This document shows, one piece after another, positions 42,591 to 50,776 of a stretch of 64,000 nucleotides of DNA. Source of the DNA: Halotia branconii CENA392 (GTDB lineage Bacteria > Cyanobacteriota > Cyanobacteriia > Cyanobacteriales > Nostocaceae); NCBI RefSeq assembly GCF_029953635.1, contig NZ_CP124543.1, forward strand, positions 4,629,455-4,693,454. Reading direction: 5' to 3'. The notes under the pieces were generated by a model. That model ran no database searches. It saw nothing but the letters and a program-made list of their open reading frames with translations, and was not told the DNA's origin. Numbering within the stretch: position 1 is the stretch's first letter; each line of letters opens with the position of its first letter. The translations under genes and the position numbers were made by a program.

Positions 42591-43239
42591 GAGTTCTAGA
42601 TACCATGTTGTAATGTGCGCGGATTCTACATACCTTTGAATAGGAGCTTAAGGGCTACTTGAGGTTATTGACTAGATAGTTTCTCAATTTTTACAAAAAG
42701 TTCGTTAATATTATATAAGTTTTTTATTTAAAACTTATATTTAGTTATAATTACTGCATCTGTGCAAAAATCAGGAAACCCTCTTTACCCTCTGCTCCCG
42801 GTCACTGAGCGTCTTGTACTGAGTTTAGCCTGAGCGAAGCCGAAGTAAGCCGAAGTGCTGCCCCCTGCGGTTTTAATAATAAGTCTTTGACCAGACACGA
42901 TATGAGTCGTAGTGCCAATGCCACCTTGATGCGCGATCGCACAGACGCGAAGAAAGATCTGAGAAAGTGTTAGGGGGCTAGCTGTAACAATCTGATAAAG
43001 TCTTTCTGCTCAAAGTAATTGCATCGCTTCTTGATGCTGTAACTCATTTTGATGGACATAACATAACAATCCTAACGTATCTATAAGCACAAACTGACCT
43101 TACCTCTCATACTCACTTGCATAGACTCTTGCAAGACTGTTAGATATGCTCCATGTACCGTCACCAGAAGTTCAAGCCACCTAACGTTCCCATTATGCCG
43201 CTTCAATCTTCGTTTTCATCTGCAATATCAACCTGCCTG
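42591..43239. other. Intergenic region with dispersed repeats
   Basis: A 649-bp gap. From 42743 to 42905 lies a long copy of the ATCTGTGCAAAAA...GACACGATAT repeat with inserted TGAGCGAAGCCGAAG units. A PIN-type toxin remnant follows at 43005-43100. No intact gene is visible. Confidence 0.5.
43005..43100 (-). pseudogene. PIN-domain toxin remnant
   Basis: The minus strand reads QFVLIDTLGLLCYVHQNELQHQEAMQLL and then a stop. This matches the first strand and helix of PIN-domain toxins (usual form LIDTSGLLxxxxxxE), including the first catalytic Asp. Only about 28 codons are left and the downstream part (lower coordinates) is degenerate. Confidence 0.45.
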
Positions 43240-43515
43240 TTATTGATGTGCCTCCATATACGCTCGTAACAATTGATTGATCTGTGTCTGATAGCCTCGC
43301 CCTTGAGACTTAAACCACTCCAACACATCGCTATCAACGCGGAGTGTAACTTGAGCCTTGGCTTTTGTAGCAGGTAAACCTCGTCGCACTACTGCCTTAG
43401 CAAACATTTCGGGTGTAATCTCTGGAGAGTCTGACAAATCAATATCCTCATCACTCATTGCATCTAATCGTTGCCAATCAGTTTGAGAGTTGCTCGAAGT
43501 AGGTTTGTTGTTCAT
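43240..43515 (-). CDS. brnA: BrnA-family antitoxin
   Basis: A 91-residue protein from Met 43515 (MNNKPTSSNSQTDWQRL). The frame is open 15 codons further upstream, but that part overlaps the BrnT remnant. The C-terminal ribbon-helix-helix-like part is typical of BrnA: AQVTLRVDSDVLEWFKSQGRGYQTQINQLLRAYMEAHQ. BrnA binds DNA and neutralises the RNase toxin BrnT. Here the partner toxin gene, which overlaps its start as usual, is truncated, so brnA is an orphan antitoxin. Confidence 0.88.
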   Translation of the reverse strand: MNNKPTSSNSQTDWQRLDAMSDEDIDLSDSPEITPEMFAKAVVRRGLPATKAKAQVTLRVDSDVLEWFKSQGRGYQTQINQLLRAYMEAHQ

Positions 43516-43633
43516 ATTTCGTTGCTTTCCTTGCAGAAATAATACGAGTGCAATCCTCACGTTCTGTAATGTTGATTGTGATTAACCTAGCAAGTAACTT
43601 CAAACTACTGTCCCAATCAAGGACTTGCGGCAT
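43478..43633 (-). pseudogene. N-terminally truncated brnT toxin
   Basis: From a fortuitous ATG at 43633 the minus strand encodes 51 residues ending in ARLITINITEREDCTRIISARKATKYEQQTYFEQLSN. The ITEREDxxRIISARKATKYEQ segment is the C-terminal core of BrnT RNases. The N-terminal half (EWDxxKxxxNxxKHG region) is absent; the sequence instead runs into a duplicated 29-bp block and a MITE. It overlaps brnA by 38 bp, the usual operon layout. Probably inactive. Confidence 0.8.
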
Positions 43634-43960
43634 AACGTTTTTGAGTACAAGAAAGTATTTTATCAGGACTTACGTAAAAATAACGTAACTCCGTCATTAC
43701 GAGCGAAGCCGAAGCCGCGAGCCGAAGGCGTGGCGGGAAGTAATCTACCCTAACGCTGGGATTGCTTCCCTACACTCCGTTCCGGTCGCAATGACAATAT
43801 CGGCGTTGCGTAAGTCCTATTTATGAATGATACGTTTTTGAGTACAAGAAAGTATTTTATGAACGATTAAAAAAATGTAAAATTCTTGTTTGGTAAGGTG
43901 CATTAGCAAAGTATGCACCTTACTAAAGTTGCAAGTTATGCGATCGCCTGTCCTACTACC
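43516..43960. other. Intergenic region around the brnT remnant
   Basis: This gap contains the brnT remnant, then a 29-bp direct repeat (ACGTTTTTGAGTACAAGAAA and 9 more bases) at 43635-43663 and again at 43832-43860, flanking the MITE at 43665-43817. The remaining 100 bp to the ferredoxin stop codon hold nothing recognisable. Confidence 0.7.
43665..43817. repeat. MITE-like element, AGGACTTACG ends (copy 3)
   Basis: AGGACTTACG starts at 43665 and CGTAAGTCCT ends near 43818. The interior matches the element at 25790-25917 (TAACGTAACTCCGTCATTAC, TCTACCCTAACGCTGGGATT, GTTCCGGTCGCAATGAC), with an extra block GCCGAAGCCGCGAGCCGAAG inserted near 43710. The element is bracketed by a perfect 29-bp direct repeat. 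Confidence 0.8.
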
Positions 43961-44185
43961 TTACGGGGTTTTTTGCAGATCGGGTCTTTCTTCTGGGACG
44001 ATCGCATCTGCTACAGGGCAAACTTGGATACATATACCACAATCAATACAGGTGGCAAAATCAATCCAGTACCAGTCGGTTCCCTTAGTATTTTTGCCTG
44101 GGCCTTCATGAATACAAGCTACTGGACAAGCATCTACGCAGTCAGCAACACCTTCGCAAATGTCAGTAACAATTGTGTGCGGCAT
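43961..44185 (-). CDS. Ferredoxin with two 4Fe-4S-type motifs
   Basis: A 74-residue low-potential electron carrier. Cysteine motifs are CEGVADCVDACPVACI and CIDCGICIQVCPVADAI, so two iron-sulphur clusters are expected; the first motif has longer spacing (C-x5-C-x3-CP), as in bacterial 7Fe or Alvin-type ferredoxins. A WYWIDFATC segment lies between the two. It is a single minus-strand gene with no obvious redox partner nearby. The partner protein cannot be told from sequence. Confidence 0.9.
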   Translation of the reverse strand: MPHTIVTDICEGVADCVDACPVACIHEGPGKNTKGTDWYWIDFATCIDCGICIQVCPVADAIVPEERPDLQKTP

Positions 44186-44264
44186 TTATCGATTCCCTCT
44201 CTTTTGAATCAGCTGTTTCTAGCCTAGCAGGAGCAGGGGGGAGGCAGGGAGTAAGATCTGCTCT

Positions 44265-46502
44265 CTAGATTTGGGCATTGCTCACTTCATTAGCAACAAT
44301 TCCAATTAAATTCAACTGGCTCAAAATTCCTGTTGCTTGAATTATTTCAGCTTGGCTTACCTGACCAATACGCCCCACCATGATGATTCCATTAGAAAGA
44401 GCTGCTAAAATTCTGGCATCTACCGTGCCTAAAATTGACGGAGCATCTATCAATACTAAATCATAAATTTGCTCAAAGAACTTGATTAGTTCTGTCATTC
44501 GCTGAGAACTAAGCAACTTGACGGTATCTTCTGGTGTCGGGCCAGCAGTCAAAATATCAATAGCAGGATGAATTGGCTGGATGTAATCTTGAGCGTCAGA
44601 ATTTGCCTCATCGACTAATAACAAAGATAATCCCCAGTCATTAGATAGATTAAGAATTTTGTGCAGATGAGGATGCCTGAGATTGCCGTCAATTAATAGT
44701 ACCCGTCGATGCATGTGGGCAGCACTAGCAGCCAGCCCTAAAGCCAAGGTTGTCTTACCTTCCCCAGTTTGGGCTGAAGTCAACATCAAAGACTTGCAGG
44801 GAAAGGGATAATTTAATATTTGAATGTTTTGGTAGACCATATCCAAGGTTTCGTGACAAGGCAACCAAGTGTTAGCTTCTACCAAAGAAGGAGCTAAGTT
44901 TCGCCGCTTGTTCATAGACAGACTGGGAAGGCGCTTTCTAGGACTACGTGATGCTAGTTTTGGTATTAATCCGAGCAATCGCAGATTTGTTAACTGTTGT
45001 AATTCTTGTACAGAACCAATGGTGCGACTAAAAATTCCCCAAGTTAAGGCTACTGCAACGCCTAACAGTGGCCCAATTACTAGACCTCCAACTAAAATCA
45101 ATAATCTGTTGTCATTTGTGGAGGGTTGCAAATGCGGTTCTTCTAACACCTGCCAATCAAACCCTCCTTGAGCAATTTTCAATCCCAAAGACTGCTGTGT
45201 TTGTAGCAGTTGCTCAAGAGTTTTACGCTGAGTTTCTACTTCTGGTAATAAACGGTTATACTCTGCTATCAGGCTGGGGTATTTGCTCAGTTCTGAACGG
45301 ATTCGCTGTTCGGATGCCGCTAAACTTTTTTCATTAGCAATTAGTCCTAAAGAAGTTGTCTGCAATTGAATCAACTCTTGCAGTAGTTGCGGGTCAACTC
45401 CTACTATTTGCCCAGCTGTAATTGGTGATTCTATATTACTACTAGTTTTATCACCTAGCGATCGCTCTACTTCAAGCCGTAATAACTTTAGTTGACTCTG
45501 GCGTTGCTGTTCTAGTACTTCTATTTTTGGAGATGCTTCTGTATAGCGCAACCGTTCTTTAGCCAGAGCCAGTTCAGTCTTTTGCATCTCATTTAATAAC
45601 GACTGGTAGCGAACTGACTTATTTAAACGTGCAGAAATTGCTGCGTTTTTGGATGAAACTGCCATTTTTTGCTCTAGGCTAGAATAGCGGGCTTGTACAT
45701 CTTGCAGCTGGGCGCGAGTACTTTGTAGCTGCTTTTGAATATCACCTAGAGATTCTAAGAGGATTTTACTTTGAACTTCTGGATCTAGTAAATTATGCTT
45801 TTTGCGAAACTTTTCTAGATTTATTTCTGCTTGATTTAAATCTTTTTTAACTTTAGGTAAACGCGCATTAAAAAAAGCAAGTCCTTTTTTTAGACGCTCT
45901 TTTTGCTGCTTAATGTTATATTCCTGATAGACTTTCTGGAGAGCTTGAAGTACCCTTTGGGCTTTAACTGGATCTGCGTCATTAAAAGAAACTTCAAATA
46001 CTTGACTAGAAAATTGATTAACTTCTTTACTATCTTCTAATTTAGTCACTTTTAGAGGTGTTTTTTTCCCATCCTCTGTTTTTCCTTTTATCTTTTCTGA
46101 CGTAATATTGGGATAGTCAGGACGCAGCAAATTTATAGCTTGATCTATTAACTTAGAACTCAGCATCAATTTCATCTGAGCATTATAGTCAACTTCTTGA
46201 AGATTGGAATCTGTTAATCCAATATTTGCATCTTTTTGGATATCGTTTAACTGTGGCTCTTCATATAAGTTGGATTGTACCAGTATTTGCATGTTGCTCT
46301 GGTAATTCGTTTTTTTATTAACAGCTAAGAAGCTAGCAATTGACATGACTAAACAAGAAACACCCAAAATCAGAAAGCGCTGGCGAAGTAAAGTTGCAGA
46401 TATTTTTTTGATACGACTCGCCTTTGGTGAAGAGTTAGTAACTAGTCGCTCTTGACTTAGATTCGTGTTAGCCACCATTAAAACCCTCGAATGTCGAAAC
46501 AA
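44265..46502 (-). CDS. Wzc-like exopolysaccharide chain-length/tyrosine kinase protein
   Basis: A 745-residue inner-membrane polysaccharide co-polymerase. It has an N-terminal Wzz domain with a first membrane helix (about 37-58, RFLILGVSCLVMSIASFLAV), a long periplasmic coiled coil (about 190-440), a GNVR-like second helix (about 475-497, LLILVGGLVIGPLLGVAVAL) and a C-terminal BY-kinase/CpsD ATPase domain. Walker A is SAQTGEGKTTLALG, Walker A' is RVLLIDGNLRHP and Walker B is YDLVLIDAPSILG. The usual C-terminal tyrosine cluster is absent, as the protein ends GIVANEVSNAQI. It controls polymer length and export of a surface polysaccharide. A 792-bp AT-rich region precedes it. Confidence 0.92.
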   Translation of the reverse strand: MFRHSRVLMVANTNLSQERLVTNSSPKASRIKKISATLLRQRFLILGVSCLVMSIASFLAVNKKTNYQSNMQILVQSNLYEEPQLNDIQKDANIGLTDSNLQEVDYNAQMKLMLSSKLIDQAINLLRPDYPNITSEKIKGKTEDGKKTPLKVTKLEDSKEVNQFSSQVFEVSFNDADPVKAQRVLQALQKVYQEYNIKQQKERLKKGLAFFNARLPKVKKDLNQAEINLEKFRKKHNLLDPEVQSKILLESLGDIQKQLQSTRAQLQDVQARYSSLEQKMAVSSKNAAISARLNKSVRYQSLLNEMQKTELALAKERLRYTEASPKIEVLEQQRQSQLKLLRLEVERSLGDKTSSNIESPITAGQIVGVDPQLLQELIQLQTTSLGLIANEKSLAASEQRIRSELSKYPSLIAEYNRLLPEVETQRKTLEQLLQTQQSLGLKIAQGGFDWQVLEEPHLQPSTNDNRLLILVGGLVIGPLLGVAVALTWGIFSRTIGSVQELQQLTNLRLLGLIPKLASRSPRKRLPSLSMNKRRNLAPSLVEANTWLPCHETLDMVYQNIQILNYPFPCKSLMLTSAQTGEGKTTLALGLAASAAHMHRRVLLIDGNLRHPHLHKILNLSNDWGLSLLLVDEANSDAQDYIQPIHPAIDILTAGPTPEDTVKLLSSQRMTELIKFFEQIYDLVLIDAPSILGTVDARILAALSNGIIMVGRIGQVSQAEIIQATGILSQLNLIGIVANEVSNAQI

Positions 46503-47294
46503 TATGTATGAGAAATTATGAGAAATATTTGGAAGATGAATTTTGATAATCCTATAGACACAACAGCATACTAAATGTTTCCCTAGTTAGCTATGAAGAT
46601 TTTTTACAATGATTATTTAAGAAGCAATTGATACATATTGTTTTTGTTTATATTAAAAAGCTCTAGCAAAATGGTAATGTTGTTATTTAAATTTTGAGCA
46701 TTAAATCAAAGATTGCCAACTTTATTTTCTCATCTTTAACATATCATCACTAGTCAGAAAAACCCTAATTTAACAATAATTGTTTATTATTTATACAATT
46801 ATGTTTAATTGCTATACCAGTATTAAATAATGCTGCGATCGCAAAATCATTCATTTGATACTTTTGACAAAATATAGTATATAAACATACTCCCATATAA
46901 ATTATCAATGTTACTTAAAATTATAATATTGAAACTCAAGCTGGGGTTTTACAAGGCAAATAACAGGAAATTGAAAATATTTCTAATTGTTTATTCTTAA
47001 GTTACTTAAGTAAAAAATAACATATAAACGATTGCATATTTTCTTAAATAACAATTAAATAATTGCAAGAGTTTTGTATTATAGATGTATAAATAATCAT
47101 GATTGAATATAAAACTGTGTAATAAAATCAAACGGCTGTAGTATTTTTTGATATCTATAAAAAATAAATAATAGTATGTTTTTCAGTTTATATTTGAACT
47201 TTTAAATGAAGATTTGGTAAACTTATTTAATCGTTTCCGGTTCAATAGTAGCAGCGATCGCGGTCTTAGTTAGTCGGAGTAATCTATTCCCAGT
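46503..47294. other. Long AT-rich intergenic region, no gene seen
   Basis: This 792-bp stretch is very AT-rich and has no open frame, tRNA or repeat that I can recognise. It must hold the promoter of the Wzc-like gene and the 3' end of the rnz transcript. The length would allow a small RNA or a long leader. ATGTTTATTTGATA-like AT runs are present, but no clear signal. Confidence 0.5.
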
Positions 47295-48254
47295 TCAAAC
47301 CCTGACATCAGTTAACTCTACTTGCCGTCGTCTGGGAACCTCATAAGTCATGAAATCATAAGCCATGTCTGTATTAGGAAAAATTGCCCGAGCTTCCAAA
47401 AGCAGATCCTTCAAGTCCAGGGTATTGCCAGGAGCATAGCGAGGACTAAAATGAGTCATAAGTAATCGCTTTGCTTTAGCAACTAAAGCTGTTTGTGCTG
47501 CCATCGTAGTTGTAGAATGTAAACGCTGAAAAGCTAAATCTGCATCTTGATGAGCAAAAGTAGCCTCATGAATTAACACATCTGCATCCTGAGCTAGTTC
47601 AATAGCACCCTCACAGTAAACTGTATCTGTACAATAGGCAATCTTGCGACCGATTTCTGTAGGACCACATAGATTTTTGCCATTAATCACTCGCCCATCG
47701 GCAAGTGTCACCGTTTCACCGCGCTTGAGTTGACCATAAATGCGACCAGGAGGAATTTGTAAAGCCTTGGCTTTTTCCACATCAAAGCGTCCTGGTCGGT
47801 CTTTTTCTGCTATGCGATAACCGAAAGCTGGAATGCGGTGATGCAAAAGACCACAGCTAACGGTGAACTCATGATCTTCAAAAATGACACCGGGGCGGAC
47901 AGTATGAACTTTGACGGGATAAGAAAAATGGGTATGAGAATACCGTAAAGCAGCTTGGATATATTCATTTAATCCAGGTGGGCCATACATATCAACTCGT
48001 TCCACATTACCAGCCAAACCGCAACTAGCAAGAAGTCCCATCAAGCCAAAAATATGGTCGCCGTGCATGTGGGTAACAAAAATTCGGGATAGCTGACTAC
48101 TTTTAAGGTCACTCCGCAGAATTTGATGCTGAGTACCTTCGCCACAGTCGAATAACCACAGTTCTGCCCGTTGGGGTAGTCTTAAAGCAACGCTAGAAAC
48201 ATTGCGCGCTCTTGTGGGTACACCAGAACTTGTCCCTAAAAATGTTATCTGCAC
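47295..48254 (-). CDS. rnz: Ribonuclease Z
   Basis: A 319-residue zinc endonuclease that trims 3' ends of tRNA precursors. The start MQITFLGTSSGVPTRARNVSS and the metal motif FVTHMHGDHIFGLMGLL are diagnostic of the short bacterial RNase Z. Other metal ligands lie in IAYCTDTVYCEGA and LIHEATFAHQDADLA, and the late motif LLMTHFSPRY is intact. Length is normal. It is a single minus-strand gene in a neighbourhood of accessory DNA. Confidence 0.96.
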   Translation of the reverse strand: MQITFLGTSSGVPTRARNVSSVALRLPQRAELWLFDCGEGTQHQILRSDLKSSQLSRIFVTHMHGDHIFGLMGLLASCGLAGNVERVDMYGPPGLNEYIQAALRYSHTHFSYPVKVHTVRPGVIFEDHEFTVSCGLLHHRIPAFGYRIAEKDRPGRFDVEKAKALQIPPGRIYGQLKRGETVTLADGRVINGKNLCGPTEIGRKIAYCTDTVYCEGAIELAQDADVLIHEATFAHQDADLAFQRLHSTTTMAAQTALVAKAKRLLMTHFSPRYAPGNTLDLKDLLLEARAIFPNTDMAYDFMTYEVPRRRQVELTDVRV

Positions 48255-48577
48255 AGCGTTTTTTAGCCTTACCTCTTGCTCAATTTGACGCTTTGTCTTT
48301 TATAATCATGCAATTTTTTGGCGTGCAAAGCTGGAAGCTAACACTAGACTGAACCAGACAATTAATTCAGCTTATTGCCTATATATTCTAGATTGTCTGC
48401 CATCTATAAGCTAGTACCGCTGCGCGTAAGTCATATCGTGTTCGGGTAAAGACTGATCATTATAGCTGCGCTTAGAGCGCAAGCGGTAGCGACGTAGGAG
48501 CGTCATTACTAATTAGTAATTATTTGGTCAACCACCTCAAAACTCAAGCACTTAACACTAATTTGTATCCAGCAATA
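48255..48577. other. Intergenic region with dispersed repeat fragment
   Basis: A 323-bp gap. At 48438-48465 lies CATATCGTGTTCGGGTAAAG, the reverse of the CCxAACACGATAT end of the repeat found at 40531-40658 and 42743-42905. A small inverted motif with ACTAATTAGTAATTA follows. No gene seen. Confidence 0.5.
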
Positions 48578-49266
48578 TTAAAAATTAATGCGACGATAGA
48601 TTTCTGTTAAGGCAATTTCTACATTTAAACTGTGCAAAAAGATCGCTCTCTCAAGGTGAGAGTGAACTTGCCATAGCCAACGATCATTACTGTTACTATC
48701 AAGGTTGTGATACTGCTCAATGTAGGGTTCAGTTTGGCTGACAAGTAAATATTCACAAAAGCCGCCAATAGAGCGATATTTTCTGAACTTGTCGCCTCGG
48801 TCATAAGCTTCGGTAGAGGGCGATAGAACTTCGATAATGAGCAAAGGATTGAGGATTTCATCATTGCGATCGTCATTAAATTCTGGTTTACCATTAAATC
48901 GGTATAAGTACCGCACTGATATTCAGGAATCCAAACTCGCAAGTCGCTGTTATACAGACGAAAATCGGTGTCTCTCAGCAAAAATCCCAAGTAAATTAAT
49001 AAGTTGCTAGCGATGTCTCACGACAAGCCGCTTCGCGTCTACGCACTGTGGACTTCTGAACCTCCTGACATAGTAATAATCTCCCCGTCCCGGTATTCAT
49101 GACGTTCTGGATTAGTTTTCTCCATAGCCCGATATTCGTCTAATGTCAGGCGAGTTGTTATTACATCTGAGGAACTGGTATCAGCAAAGACCACAATCAA
49201 ACCTCTGGAATAATTAGCTCTAAAACTATTATCAGCAAAGGCAGGAAGAATTACCAATACGATCAA
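48578..49266 (-). pseudogene. Broken Uma2 (DUF820) gene
   Basis: Three consecutive minus-strand pieces make up one Uma2 gene. The N-terminus (49266-49039) contains TLDEYRAMEKTNPERHEYRDGEIITMSGGSEVH. It is then cut by about 28 bp of dispersed repeat (GTAGACGCGAAGCGGCTTGT) with a stop. The middle (from 49015) reads IASNLLIYLGFLLRDTDFRL...WIPEY. A frameshift near 48915 leads to the C-terminal piece NGKPEFNDDRNDEILNPLLI...LSPSTEAYDRGDKFRKYRSI, ending at 48578. The catalytic-type core is split, so the product is not functional. Confidence 0.8.
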
Positions 49267-49431
49267 TTCCTAAAAACAAACGATGCTTTTGTAAGTGCAA
49301 TATCTCAGTATTGAAATAATTCTCCTGTAAAACGGGAAACCTATTGTTATGCCAGTTAACAGTTATGAGTTATCAGTCAAAAGATATTTGATAACTGATA
49401 ACTGGTTTTAATGTAAGTCCCGAATAGGAAA

Positions 49432-50043
49432 ATGCTCAAAAAATCTCTGCTGAAGTTTTTGGTTTTGCCCTTTTCTCTAGTTCCCTGGCTATGCGTGGGA
49501 ATGCTGTTCGATTCTCAGGCTAATGCTTTACCAGGGCAAAGTACTGAAGAAGTAACTACTTGGATGAAAGCCCATCCCACATTACGCTCCCGTAGTGGGG
49601 AACAACTGTATGTGCAGAAAAGTGATACAGCTGCCCAGCGATTTACATTTCAAGCATCGGTGTTGCCCCCTGGTAAAGTGGTATTTACCAAAGACCGGGG
49701 TAGAATCCGCAGTGAGCGTTTGGCTATGTATGATGCCATTAATGGTATGTCATTTCAACGTCTCCAGGAATCCTTACGGGTGATTTATGGCTTAAATATC
49801 TATCAAGATTTTGATCGCGCTCAGGTGCTGTACGAATATCCTAGCCAGAGTACTGTTAACTCTGCTCGTCATGCCAAAACTCCGATTCGGGAAGCTTTAC
49901 GGGGAGAATTGCGTGTAGGCGATCGCTATGCCTATTGGATGGAAATTGCCCAACCTAAAACAGGCAAAGCCTTCACGGGTCAAATGACAGTTTTACTCAA
50001 AACTGATTTAGATAAATTAGAAACTGAATTACGAACTCGTTAA
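49432..50043 (+). CDS. Exported protein of unknown function
   Basis: A 203-residue protein with a signal peptide (MLKKSLLKFLVLPFSLVPWL, cleavage likely after QANA near residue 32). The mature part is soluble and contains WMKAHPTLRSRSGEQLYVQK, RFTFQASVLPPGKV and GELRVGDRYAYWMEIAQPKTG. I do not recognise a named family, but the sequence has the look of a conserved cyanobacterial periplasmic or thylakoid-lumen protein. It is a single plus-strand gene. Confidence 0.7.
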   Translation: MLKKSLLKFLVLPFSLVPWLCVGMLFDSQANALPGQSTEEVTTWMKAHPTLRSRSGEQLYVQKSDTAAQRFTFQASVLPPGKVVFTKDRGRIRSERLAMYDAINGMSFQRLQESLRVIYGLNIYQDFDRAQVLYEYPSQSTVNSARHAKTPIREALRGELRVGDRYAYWMEIAQPKTGKAFTGQMTVLLKTDLDKLETELRTR

Positions 50044-50186
50044 TTAAACAAGGAAAGGATGAAATTTTTAAATTTGTCATCCTTCTCTTCCCCATGTCTA
50101 ATGCCCCATGCCCACTTGCCCTGAGCGAAGCCGTTCGACGGAGTCGTTCCCGAAGGGTAGGGATGCCCCATGCCCAATGCCCCATA

Positions 50187-50555
50187 TTAAAATTTTCCTA
50201 ACACCCCAGAAGGTGGAGTTTGCCATACACCAGAAAAAATACTTTCAGTCGCTAGAGAAATTCTTAACAAATCTTCCTTTAACAGTGGCGGCCAATCAAC
50301 TCCAGCTTTGCGCCCTGCAACAAATATCTGTTGGGCTTTAACACCTAACTGATAAAGAGCAAAAGCCAATTCTCTATCAAGACTAGAATCTTCTTTAAGA
50401 CCTTCAAACACCACTTTTAACGCTAATAAAATTGAGGTAATCTGACCGGGTATTGGCGCTTTTCCCTGCTTCATACGCATTAACAGGGCATCTGGGTTTT
50501 CCTCAGTTGTTAGCGTTTGAGCAATTAGGAGTTTGTGAGCTGTTTCGTAATTCAT
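50187..50555 (-). CDS. Conserved cyanobacterial protein, unknown function
   Basis: A 122-residue, mostly helical soluble protein: MNYETAHKLLIAQTLTTEEN, GKAPIPGQITSILLALKVVF, LDRELAFALYQLGVKAQQIF and the conserved RKAGVDWPPLLKEDLLRISL. I recall close relatives across filamentous cyanobacteria, sometimes carrying unsupported enzyme names; no catalytic motif is visible here. It is convergent with the exported protein gene, with repeat sequence between the two ends. Confidence 0.75.
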   Translation of the reverse strand: MNYETAHKLLIAQTLTTEENPDALLMRMKQGKAPIPGQITSILLALKVVFEGLKEDSSLDRELAFALYQLGVKAQQIFVAGRKAGVDWPPLLKEDLLRISLATESIFSGVWQTPPSGVLGKF

Positions 50556-50776
50556 TTATTCAGCTTAAGCTTAGGGTAAATTTTAGCACAATAAGTATAT
50601 TTAGTTACCCACTATTTCATGCCATAGCATAGAACACAGAATACACTAATCTAGCCCCATGCCCCATGACGGCAGTTGCTCCACTTGGGGGAAACACGCC
50701 AGTTCCTTCAAGTCGGGAAACCGCAAGGGCGGACTGGCTCCCCAAGACCGCACTACCTCCCCCATGCCCCATGCCC

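Noticed and set aside
47221..47294. tRNA-like end (GTTCAAACCCTG)
   Set aside because: There is no acceptor stem, anticodon arm or D arm around it.
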